From Candidatus Zixiibacteriota bacterium (lineage in GTDB: Bacteria; Zixibacteria; MSB-5A5; GN15; FEB-12): a stretch of 18,580 nt of DNA. Of the stretch, positions 1 through 6,896 are shown piece after piece. The first letter of the stretch is position 1, and the number at the start of each line of letters is the position of its first letter. The notes beneath the pieces are model-generated. The model made no database searches and had not been told where the DNA came from. It worked only from the letters and a program-made list of their open reading frames with translations. Position numbers and translations under genes: made by a program. The stretch lies in contig QNAG01000021.1 in the NCBI GenBank assembly GCA_003641415.1, positions 1-18,580 on the forward strand. The letters run 5' to 3'.

Positions 1-305
1 CCTTGTAGCTTACCTGTTCACTGCCGGCCCTGAACCGCCACCGTGCTGATAACGACAGGCTGAGCCTGATTTAATCGGGATAGGGTCACCGGGCATTAGC
101 CCCGGTGACCCCTCCCACTCTCCACCGAACATTCGAGTTATCTTTTGTAGATCAGGTTGCTTGCGACCTGACGCTCGTATGAACCTGGTCCTTCGACTCC
201 GCTCGGAATTGTAGGGTGGAACCCTTCTTAGCGGTTCCGCCTTCTCAAATTGGCAGAACCACGAAGAGGTTCTGCCCAAAGCTTGCTATCTATAGTCCCA
301 TCTAT
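1..305. repeat. Structured intergenic stretch with serial stem-loops
   Basis: No convincing gene lies here. The stretch holds consecutive inverted repeats: CAGGC/GCCTG (56-68), an uninterrupted 11-bp stem GGGTCACCGGG/CCCGGTGACCC with a 7-nt loop (83-111), a CAGGT..ACCTG stem with a tight loop (153-170), a 9-bp stem with one G-U pair (215-241), and a 9-bp stem GGCAGAACC/GGTTCTGCC (252-276). Bases 187-210 resemble the short interspersed repeat read as TCCGAGCGGAGTCGAAGGA on the minus strand, which I recall from intergenic DNA of many environmental genomes. An 89-codon minus-strand reading frame crosses it, but its basic, low-complexity translation follows the palindromes and looks fortuitous. 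It could be a repeat mosaic, a degenerate mobile-element end or a structured RNA. Confidence 0.55.
252..276 (-). terminator. Candidate terminator hairpin after the dockerin-like gene
   Basis: A perfect 9-bp stem (GGCAGAACC at 252-260, GGTTCTGCC at 268-276) with a 7-nt loop lies about 30 bases past the TAG stop of the minus-strand gene ending at 306. In the minus-strand transcript the stem is followed by AATTTGAG, not by a real U-tract. It may therefore act as a weak terminator or 3'-end stabiliser, or simply be one of the stem-loops of the repeat region. Confidence 0.35.
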
Positions 306-1316
306 CTACCAATCATGATCACCAACTATGACAGTGTCCACTCCAACTGTATCGCATGGTCCTCCCCAGGTATGATTGCAGACTCCAATCAAGGCCACTA
401 TCCACTCGCCGTCAGATATGTCATACAGCGTTGTGGCGATGTTGTAGTAGCACATGCAGTAGCACTCGCTGAGTGAATCGATCTCGGTTACAGTGATGTT
501 GGAACCTTCGATGTTGTAGTCGACATAGAACTCCGGACAGCAGTTGGCATACGCATTCATGTGGTGGATATGCAGGTCGTTGCCTATGACGTCGATGTAC
601 ATATACGTTGAATCCTCTATAACAAGCGTATCAACGCCCACCGTGTCGCCATAGATGCCTATAAGTGTTACGATGAATTCACATGGTATTCCTATATAGA
701 TATCGGGCAGTACAGATTCTAGGTTGAAGTAGCACAAGCAATCGCATAGATCCCCCGTGTCTGTCTCACAGGCGGTGATCTCGTAACCGTTGATATCAAA
801 AGTAACGGCATACTCAAGGCAACACTGGTAATAGGCGTTTATGTGGTGCACATGCAGATCATTTCCAATCAGTTCCACCCACATGTATTCTGTCGAATCT
901 CCGTTGTTTGCGTTTTCATCCAGACATTCCGACGAGAGCGAGAATGGAGCTGACGGCTCATCGGGGCTTTTCATATCGCCACCAAAACAGTCTCCGAATT
1001 CCTCCGAGTGACTCCAGTGTGAGCAGTCCAGAGGAGAACCGCCGGTAAACAGAAACGTCACCAGATAGGTAAGATCTGCTACATTGATACCGGGTTGTCC
1101 ATCCAGATCAGCAACCACCGGATCGGGTGGGGGCGGAAAGCCCTGAAATAAAAATCCGACCAAATAGGTTACATCACTGATATCCGGTCCATTCCCGTTA
1201 CCATCGACATCACCGCATACAAACTCCTGCGTGTCAGCGACAACAGTAACAATCGCAGCCGTACCCAGACAGATAAGTACAACTGCAACTATCAGAATAT
1301 TACGAACTGAAGATAT
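306..1316 (-). CDS. Secreted dockerin-like protein with two Cys/His-rich repeat domains
   Basis: The protein is about 336 residues and I cannot assign a named family to its C-terminal part. It opens with a signal peptide: a short N-terminus with one Arg, then a hydrophobic run, and a likely cut near VVA-D at residue 27. Two dockerin-like calcium loops follow, GDVDGNGNGPDISD (about 35-48) and ADLDGQPGINVAD (about 69-81), each leading into a TYLVxFLF helix. An acidic linker leads to two tandem domains of about 94 residues (roughly 141-234 and 235-332). Each has GNDLHxHHxNAY, a CC pair, and 24 residues later C-x-C-x-C. The export signal and His/Cys pattern suggest a surface or periplasmic protein that binds metal or forms disulfides, possibly anchored through dockerin contacts. 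The start is uncertain: the frame has no ATG, GTG or TTG before the signal peptide. ATA at 1314-1316 sits 6 nt after GGGAG. The first usual start, TTG at 1163, would remove the signal peptide and the first calcium loop. Confidence 0.7.
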   Translation of the reverse strand: MSSVRNILIVAVVLICLGTAAIVTVVADTQEFVCGDVDGNGNGPDISDVTYLVGFLFQGFPPPPDPVVADLDGQPGINVADLTYLVTFLFTGGSPLDCSHWSHSEEFGDCFGGDMKSPDEPSAPFSLSSECLDENANNGDSTEYMWVELIGNDLHVHHINAYYQCCLEYAVTFDINGYEITACETDTGDLCDCLCYFNLESVLPDIYIGIPCEFIVTLIGIYGDTVGVDTLVIEDSTYMYIDVIGNDLHIHHMNAYANCCPEFYVDYNIEGSNITVTEIDSLSECYCMCYYNIATTLYDISDGEWIVALIGVCNHTWGGPCDTVGVDTVIVGDHDW

Positions 1317-1380
1317 AACTCTCTCCCATGGATATTTGTATATTTTTTGCTAAGTTGCTCAACTTGATGTATTCACTGAT

Positions 1381-1409
1381 AGTATAGTGACCGCTTCACT
1401 ATGTGTCAA
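1381..1409 (-). promoter_or_regulatory. Sigma70-type promoter with internal palindrome
   Basis: On the minus strand, TTGACA (1404-1409) and TATACT (1381-1386) are separated by exactly 17 bases, close to the housekeeping consensus. The predicted transcript starts near 1374, leaving a leader of about 58 bases before the dockerin-like gene. A 7-bp inverted repeat, ATAGTGA-N5-TCACTAT (1384-1402), fills most of the spacer and overlaps the -10 box. That is the position of a classical repressor operator. Confidence 0.6.
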
Positions 1410-1418
1410 GAAGGAATC

Positions 1419-1442
1419 GCCAGTGTAGTTACACGCGCTGGC
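1419..1442 (-). terminator. Weak hairpin downstream of rng
   Basis: GCCAG (1419-1423) pairs with CTGGC (1438-1442), with an inner TGTA/TACA pairing and a 4-base bulge. It lies about 75 bases after the rng stop and just before the promoter of the next minus-strand gene, where a terminator would be expected. There is no U-run after it, so termination is only a guess. Confidence 0.25.
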
Positions 1443-1514
1443 TGATTTCACTCTATCCTTCAGTCATCTTTATGATGAGATAACACTTATATCGAAGCAA
1501 AGCTCACGTTGGCT

Positions 1515-3047
1515 CTAAGCAAGATACTTCTCGGTGATGTCCTCGTTGGTTTCGGCATCATAAACCCGGTATTCCTGAACCGATATGGTCGTGTCTCGCA
1601 CCACGTTGATTTTGAATTTATGAATCTTCATAACGCGAGCGATTCTATTGGCTTCATTATCGATCATCGCTTCTGCTAAGTGTGGACTAACTACCAGATT
1701 GAAATTGTGAAATTTCCCTGCCGCCTTAGCCCGCAGGAACCAACGCTCAATCTTGGTCGCCATGGTTTCCTTTGACACAATACGTCCGCGACCGCCACAG
1801 GTGGGGCAGGGGTCTGACAGGGCCTGCAAATGCGACGGTCGCACTCGTTCCCGCGTCATCTCTACCAGACCAAATTCAGTCACGGGGTTAATGGCTCCTT
1901 TGGCTCGATCAGGTTTAAAGAAACGTTGAAATTCTTCATACAGTTTTCGGCGGTTTTCTCGACTATACATATCGATAAAATCACATACTATCAAACCGCC
2001 AATATCTCTAAGGCGGATTTGTCTGGCAATCTCTCTGGCAGCATCGATATTTGTCTTGAAAATCGTTGTTTCCTGATCCTTAGTGCCTACATAACGACCG
2101 GTATTGACATCAATAGTAACCATAGCTTCTGTCTGGTCAATGATCAGGTAGGCGCCTTTGTGGATCCATACTTTGTTATCCATCATGCGATCAATTTCAG
2201 TCTCCAGATCGTACATATCAAACAGCGGTTGAGTACCCTTATAGAGCTCCACTCGGTCCTTGAGGTGGGGCATTACCTGGCGGGTGAAGCTGATAACTTG
2301 TTTATAGTCCGCCTTGTTGTCGATAAATACGCGCTCTATATCATCAGTGAAAACATCGCGTATCATCGATACCACCATGTCAGCTTCCTTGTGGATAAGG
2401 GCTGGAGCTGGTGAGCTGTCTGCCTTTTTTTTGAGTTTACTCCATAACTTAAGACCGCGCTTGATATCAGCTCGGAGCTCACGTTCCTGCTTTCCTTCAG
2501 CTTCGGTGCGGATAATAAGGCCAAAACCTTCCGGTCGAACCGGAGCCGCCACTTTTTTGAGCCGACGCCGTTCAGACCAGTTTGTAATCTTCTTTGACAT
2601 CCTGATATGGTCGTCGTCCGGCACCAGGACAGTGTAACGTCCGGGGATGGATATTTCCGAGGAGATTCGAGGTCCTTTGGTGGAAATCGGCTCTTTAATG
2701 ACCTGAACCAGGATTTCCTGGTTTTTCTTCAGGACAGCCTCAATCTTCTCTCGACGTCGTTTGCGGATTATCTCTGCCGGTGCTTCTTCTTCGCTATCAT
2801 GGTCGTATGATGCTGCATAATCTTTCCCGATGTCTGAAGAGTGCAGATAGGCTGCACGGGGCAAACCAATATCCACAAACGCTGCTTGCATTCCCGGTAA
2901 GACCGTTCTGATTATACCCTTGTATATATCGCCAACCATACGATCGCTGTCAGGGCGTTCAACTTGCAACTCGACAAGAAGGTCGTCCTCAAGAATAGCG
3001 ACTCGTCGCTCATACTCTGTCGAGTTTATTAAAATTTCTTTTTTCAT
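1515..3047 (-). CDS. rng: Ribonuclease G (RNase E/G family)
   Basis: Endoribonuclease of the RNase E/G family, which matures rRNA and starts mRNA decay in the cytoplasm. At 510 residues it has RNase G length and lacks the long C-terminal degradosome arm of RNase E. The S1 RNA-binding domain is at about 38-130. Its GDIYKGIIRTVLPGMQAAFVDIG stretch is interrupted here by description only: the key parts are GDIYKG and AAFVDIG. The catalytic Mg2+ aspartates are in TIDVNTG (D313) and CDFIDM (D356). The zinc-link is CPTC (C414, C417), followed by GGRGRI. A charged insert rich in Glu, Arg and Lys sits inside the S1 region (about 84-109). The ATG start at 3047 is the family start MKKEILIN and follows fmt by 14 bases, with only a weak AGAAAG ribosome site. 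The spacing indicates cotranscription with fmt, def and yajC. Confidence 0.95.
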   Translation of the reverse strand: MKKEILINSTEYERRVAILEDDLLVELQVERPDSDRMVGDIYKGIIRTVLPGMQAAFVDIGLPRAAYLHSSDIGKDYAASYDHDSEEEAPAEIIRKRRREKIEAVLKKNQEILVQVIKEPISTKGPRISSEISIPGRYTVLVPDDDHIRMSKKITNWSERRRLKKVAAPVRPEGFGLIIRTEAEGKQERELRADIKRGLKLWSKLKKKADSSPAPALIHKEADMVVSMIRDVFTDDIERVFIDNKADYKQVISFTRQVMPHLKDRVELYKGTQPLFDMYDLETEIDRMMDNKVWIHKGAYLIIDQTEAMVTIDVNTGRYVGTKDQETTIFKTNIDAAREIARQIRLRDIGGLIVCDFIDMYSRENRRKLYEEFQRFFKPDRAKGAINPVTEFGLVEMTRERVRPSHLQALSDPCPTCGGRGRIVSKETMATKIERWFLRAKAAGKFHNFNLVVSPHLAEAMIDNEANRIARVMKIHKFKINVVRDTTISVQEYRVYDAETNEDITEKYLA

Positions 3048-3061
3048 AGTTCTTTCTTGGT

Positions 3062-4015
3062 TTATTTCGGTATTTCACCGAACCATTCCCCTTTCATGGG
3101 ACGGTAACCGTTAATGAACGAGCTGCCGTCTATCACATTTTTACCCTGCGGCATAATTTTTGATACTTCAATCACTGATCCAGCGCACTGGATCAGCAGT
3201 TTCTTCTTGTGTGGAATAATCGTCCCTGGCCGCGCAGGAGACTTCGTCCCTTCAACACTATCTTCATCAACGAATGAACAGCCCAAAATCTTTACTCGTT
3301 TGCCTCGGAAGAATGTATAGGCTCCCGGTACTGATGATAACCCGCGCACAAAGTTGACTACATTTCGTGCCGGGAATCCAAAATCAATCATGGCATTTTC
3401 GGACGTAATCTTCGGAGCCGGGCTGGACAAAGAGTGATCCTGAACTAATGGCTCAAAGTCTTTGTCTTCCAGACGTTCCAGTGTCTTCAACAGAAATGGC
3501 CCACATCTTTCAGACATCCGTGCGTACAGTGAATCAAAGGTATCATTTTTATCAATTGTTATCTTTTCCTGCAGAATGATGTTGCCGGTATCCACTTTTT
3601 CATTCAGAATAAAGCTAGTCAAGCCGGTTTCTTTTTCTCCGTTTATTAACGCCCAGTTGATCGGAGCTGCACCCCGGTATTTGGGCAAAAGGGAACCATG
3701 GACATTGATCGAACCCAATCGTGGCAGAGTAAACAGCTTACGAGGGAGAATCTTAAACGCCACAACCACGAACAGGTCCGGTTCCAACTCCTTAAGGAGG
3801 TAAAACAACTTTTTATCCTTGAGCGATCGCGGTTTGAATACCATCAGACCACGATCAAGCGCTTCCTGGCATACAGGGGTAGGACAAGTCTTACTGCCGC
3901 GCGGTAATGGTTCATCAGGACCTGTCACAATTGCCAGAAGCTCATGATGACTTTCTGCCAAACAGGCCAGAGGTTTACAGGCAAACCTCGCCGTGCCCAT
4001 GAAAACAAGCTTCAT
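3062..4015 (-). CDS. fmt: Methionyl-tRNA formyltransferase
   Basis: Formylates Met on initiator tRNA using 10-formyl-tetrahydrofolate, giving fMet-tRNA for translation initiation. The protein is 317 residues, the usual family length. The N-terminal Rossmann domain begins KLVFMGTARFA. The catalytic triad equivalent to E. coli N106/H108/D144 is visible as N104 and H106 in INVHGSLLP and D142 in VDTGN. SLLPKYRGAAPINWA is the conserved folate-site loop. The His is followed by Gly where many homologues have Ala. The C-terminal tRNA-binding domain covers about 205-317. It lies between def and rng on the same strand, so the enzyme that adds the formyl group is next to the one that removes it. No strong ribosome site precedes the ATG at 4015, so translation may depend on flow from upstream. 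Confidence 0.96.
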   Translation of the reverse strand: MKLVFMGTARFACKPLACLAESHHELLAIVTGPDEPLPRGSKTCPTPVCQEALDRGLMVFKPRSLKDKKLFYLLKELEPDLFVVVAFKILPRKLFTLPRLGSINVHGSLLPKYRGAAPINWALINGEKETGLTSFILNEKVDTGNIILQEKITIDKNDTFDSLYARMSERCGPFLLKTLERLEDKDFEPLVQDHSLSSPAPKITSENAMIDFGFPARNVVNFVRGLSSVPGAYTFFRGKRVKILGCSFVDEDSVEGTKSPARPGTIIPHKKKLLIQCAGSVIEVSKIMPQGKNVIDGSSFINGYRPMKGEWFGEIPK

Positions 4016-4088
4016 CGAGTATGTTTACTGCGGTGATGAGCATCCGTCAATGAACGGAAACAGCCAATGCGGGAATGAGAAGCGATCC

Positions 4089-4598
4089 TCAGGAAACTAC
4101 TTTTAACTTTCTCAGACGGCCCCTTAACATCGTCCGAGCAAAGGACGACATGCGATCGATGAATAGCACTCCCTCAAGGTGGTCATACTCGTGCAGTATG
4201 GCTCTGGCTGTCATGCCATCGGCAGCCAGCTCAAACTGGTTGCCCTTGAGATCCGTTGCCCGAACTTTCACTTTTGCGGGTCGGTAAATCTTTTGGTACA
4301 ATCCCGGAAAAGATAAGCATCCTTCTTCAATCTCAGCCTCTTCTTCGCTGGTTTCCATAATCTCCGGGTTAATAAAGACTTTGAGGGAAGCGGTGATGTC
4401 GATCGCTGACAAATCCAGTATAAAAACACGCTTCAATTCACTGATCTGAGGCGCAGCCAGCCCCAGACCTCGAGCTTTTTTCAGAGTGTCGGTCAAGTCC
4501 GACACCAGATCTTTGATCTCCTGGTTGATCTCTTCAACCGGATCGCAGACTTTCCGCAATACCTGGTTGCCGTAGATGACGATTGGTCGCTCAGCCAC
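4089..4598 (-). CDS. def: Peptide deformylase
   Basis: Metalloenzyme that removes the N-formyl group from nascent proteins at the ribosome exit. The protein is 169 residues, a normal bacterial length. All three signature motifs are intact: GLGLAAPQ (44-51), EGCLS (92-96, with the metal-binding Cys94) and HEYDH (136-140, with metal ligands His136 and His140 and catalytic Glu137). The residue before the HExxH helix is Leu instead of the common Gln. The start is GTG at 4596-4598, preceded by AAGGAG at a 5-base spacing, which decides the start firmly. It sits 19 bases after yajC and 73 bases before fmt on the minus strand. The N-terminal region MAERPIVIYGNQVLR matches the usual substrate-site strand of type I deformylases. 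Confidence 0.96.
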   Translation of the reverse strand: MAERPIVIYGNQVLRKVCDPVEEINQEIKDLVSDLTDTLKKARGLGLAAPQISELKRVFILDLSAIDITASLKVFINPEIMETSEEEAEIEEGCLSFPGLYQKIYRPAKVKVRATDLKGNQFELAADGMTARAILHEYDHLEGVLFIDRMSSFARTMLRGRLRKLKVVS

Positions 4599-4617
4599 AG
4601 TAACTCCTTACACTACT

Positions 4618-4923
4618 TTAGTTGTCGACCTTGGCGGCTATTGATGATTTCAGAAACTCAAATTTGGTTTCACCGATTTTAATCACGACTCGGCCTCGTT
4701 CTTCATCTATAGCGAAAATAATCCCAAACATACCGCCACTGGTTACAACCTTGTCACCTTTCTTTAACTGTTGCAGTAGGTTTTCGTGTTCCTTCTGCTT
4801 CTTTCTCTGTGGGCGGATCAACAACAAGTACATAAGGACAAATATCAGTCCAAACCATACCAGCGTAAACATCCCACCGCCGCCGGCGCCTTCCGCGCCT
4901 GTCATAAGTATTGGCCAGTTCAT
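4618..4923 (-). CDS. yajC: YajC-like Sec translocase accessory subunit
   Basis: Small single-pass membrane protein that accompanies SecDF in the Sec translocon. With the start chosen here it is 101 residues. A short periplasmic Gly-rich segment is followed by one membrane helix (about 18-36), then the hallmark RPQRKKQKEH basic patch and a soluble domain with KKGDKVVTSGGMFG. I start at the ATG at 4921-4923 (MNWPIL), which is 11 bases after AGGAG (4935-4939). An ATG at 4930-4932 is only 2 bases from that site, and a TTG at 4962 would add residues not typical of the family. It is first in the cluster with def, fmt and rng. No secD or secF follows, although these are common partners of yajC. Confidence 0.9.
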   Translation of the reverse strand: MNWPILMTGAEGAGGGGMFTLVWFGLIFVLMYLLLIRPQRKKQKEHENLLQQLKKGDKVVTSGGMFGIIFAIDEERGRVVIKIGETKFEFLKSSIAAKVDN

Positions 4924-4996
4924 TATTGGCATTTCTCCTGTTATTATCGGCTGGCTGCTCAAAAACTGAACAGCTGTTAATAAATTACATTACAAA

Positions 4997-5025
4997 AATA
5001 TAATTGATCGAAACCTCTCTGCCAA
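4997..5025 (-). promoter_or_regulatory. Promoter of the yajC-def-fmt-rng cluster
   Basis: On the minus strand TTGGCA (5020-5025) and TATATT (4997-5002) lie 17 bases apart, five and five matches to the sigma70 consensus hexamers. Transcription would start near 4990, about 65 bases before yajC. The surrounding DNA is AT-rich and is shared with the divergent glycosyltransferase gene. Confidence 0.55.
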
Positions 5026-5091
5026 CATATATTTCAGTATTGATTTTTGTTGTAGTGTCAGGAAAGCGATGGGTAGTACAAGGATTGGCAC

Positions 5092-6690
5092 TTGTTACAT
5101 TGCAGAGTCGACCTTATTATGTATTTCACCATGGCAAATATGTTTCGAACATCCGGTAGTTTTTCACGCCTAATCGAACATTACCCTCTGGCAACAGTAA
5201 TGACAGTGGCTATTGCACTACGCATAGTAGCGGTGTTCTTCTCAAAGGGATATATGTACACCGACGATCACTATGAAACCGTAAGTGTTGCATACCGCTG
5301 GCTCCAGTATGGACTATGGTCGCCGGAGGGTTTCCTGACATGGGGATCCAGAACTGATCCCGGTACCATTGCCCGTTGCCCTCTTTATACGCTGTTCCTA
5401 TATGGAATAATGAAAGTCCAATTTATGTTTGGTGTAAAATCTCTTGACCATTTGATGTATGGTATACGGGCTGTTCACGGATTATTATCACTGATTTCCG
5501 TCTACGCAATTTTCAAAACGGTGATGTTAATTACCAACTCGAGAAAGTGGGCAGTGATTGGTGGCCTGATGCTGGCTGCTCATTTCGCTGTACCAGCGCT
5601 TTCGGTCCGTACGCTGATAGAATTTGTCAGCTCTCATTTCTGGCTGTTCGCACTTTTCCTTATCTACCGATACGAACATGAAGAAAACTCGTGCCCTTGG
5701 AACTTACTATTCTGGGCAGGAGTGCTTTCCGGGCTATCCTGGATGATTCGATTCCAAATCGTTTTTGCCGTTATTACTGTGCCGATAGTCTTTCTATGGC
5801 AGTATAAACGAGTACGAGAAGCTCTGTGGTTCTCGGCTGGGGCGTTAACAATGGTGGTTATATCCGGATTTCTTGATTATGTTGTACTGGGGTCGTTCCT
5901 ATCGTCAACTCTGAAATATCTGGGGATGGCTCTGGATAAGCCTGTCGCTGTTGTGAAAGAACCCGTGTGGGTTTATGTGGTGGTTATAGTTTCTTTCTTC
6001 ATTCCGCCACTGTCAGTATTTGTCTTCTCGTTAGCTGCGCTCAGGAACTTTTGGAAACGACACCGCGTGTTGGTGTTTAGTTCCCTAGTGTTCATCATTG
6101 TTCACACCGCTATCAACAATCGACAGGAACGGTTCATGATGCCCATTATACCGGCTCTTATGTTGATTACGGTACTTGTTATCTGGCAACAGCTTCACCA
6201 CAATGGCTATCTCTCACGACATAGGAAGCTTTTCAACTCAATGGCTACATTTTCGATTGGACTCAATTTAGTCCTTCTACCAACCTTCTCAACGCACTAC
6301 GGACGCAAGGGTATGGTAGAGCCTCAGGTATTAGTGGAAAGACTTCCCGGTAAAGCTTCCATTATGTTTGTCTCCCCAGAAAAGAAACGTGAGTTATATC
6401 CAAATGATTACGGTGGTTTTGGTGGGTTCAATCGAACTTACCTGCACAATTGGACAGATCTAAAAAACTATCAGGATGCTGGGCCAGCACATAAACTGTA
6501 TGAATACTATGTTCTTTATCCAAATGATACTGCCGATGTTTCGCGATACGTTGATTCGCTGGAGAAGTATATCAGCCCGATTGAAGAACTCTACCATGTC
6601 GGGCCATCAACTATTGATCTGATGTTACATATCCTGAACCCACGACATAATCCAAGCAATGACGCCTGGGTGTATCGTCTGTCTGAATAG
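5092..6690 (+). CDS. Membrane glycosyltransferase, GT-C fold (GT22/ALG9-like)
   Basis: Polytopic membrane protein of 532 residues, about ten hydrophobic helices from residue 33 to about 407, with a soluble tail of about 120 residues. An acidic motif YTDDHYE (D58, D59) sits in the first extracytoplasmic loop, where GT-C enzymes place their catalytic acidic residue. NNRQERFMMPIIPAL (342-356) corresponds to the HKEERFxxPxxPL signature of ALG9/PIG-B mannosyltransferases. I infer transfer of a sugar from a polyprenyl-phosphate donor to a lipid-linked or surface glycan; donor and acceptor are unknown. A TTG start at 5092 is chosen because AAGGA (5080-5084) lies 7 bases upstream; ATG codons at 5119 and 5131 are alternatives without a ribosome site. 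It stands alone, divergent from yajC and about 200 bases before gyrA, with no other glycan genes nearby. Confidence 0.75.
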   Translation: MLHCRVDLIMYFTMANMFRTSGSFSRLIEHYPLATVMTVAIALRIVAVFFSKGYMYTDDHYETVSVAYRWLQYGLWSPEGFLTWGSRTDPGTIARCPLYTLFLYGIMKVQFMFGVKSLDHLMYGIRAVHGLLSLISVYAIFKTVMLITNSRKWAVIGGLMLAAHFAVPALSVRTLIEFVSSHFWLFALFLIYRYEHEENSCPWNLLFWAGVLSGLSWMIRFQIVFAVITVPIVFLWQYKRVREALWFSAGALTMVVISGFLDYVVLGSFLSSTLKYLGMALDKPVAVVKEPVWVYVVVIVSFFIPPLSVFVFSLAALRNFWKRHRVLVFSSLVFIIVHTAINNRQERFMMPIIPALMLITVLVIWQQLHHNGYLSRHRKLFNSMATFSIGLNLVLLPTFSTHYGRKGMVEPQVLVERLPGKASIMFVSPEKKRELYPNDYGGFGGFNRTYLHNWTDLKNYQDAGPAHKLYEYYVLYPNDTADVSRYVDSLEKYISPIEELYHVGPSTIDLMLHILNPRHNPSNDAWVYRLSE

Positions 6691-6742
6691 CGGATCGATT
6701 GAATTAAATTCTCAGTGGGAATATCTCGCTAATTATTCCATT

Positions 6743-6861
6743 ACCTATCACATCCTTTCGTAACTTATTGTTATACAATACAATAAAACTATATTTGTGT
6801 CTGTTTTTTGTTGCCTAAATAAAGAGAATTTGGTAACTTAAGTGCTTAAAAAGTGATAGGT
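6743..6861 (+). promoter_or_regulatory. gyrA upstream region: promoter and split inverted repeat
   Basis: The 206-base AT-rich gap before gyrA holds a possible promoter, TTGTTA (6768-6773) and TATATT (6790-6795) with a 16-base spacer. A 9-bp inverted repeat flanks it: ACCTATCAC at 6743-6751 and GTGATAGGT at 6853-6861. The arms lie on either side of the promoter, an arrangement compatible with a DNA-looping regulator or supercoiling-sensitive control. No terminator for the upstream gene is visible. Confidence 0.35.
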
Positions 6862-6896
6862 TTTAGTTTGTAAAATAAAGGAATCGATCCTCAACT

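Noticed and set aside
10..279. 89-codon minus-strand reading frame with TTG start
   Set aside because: It runs through several palindromes and a dispersed-repeat segment, has no ribosome site, and its basic, Gly/Ser/Pro-rich translation has no domain.
3062..4923. Many short plus-strand frames opposite fmt, def and yajC
   Set aside because: All mirror well-supported minus-strand genes with intact catalytic motifs.
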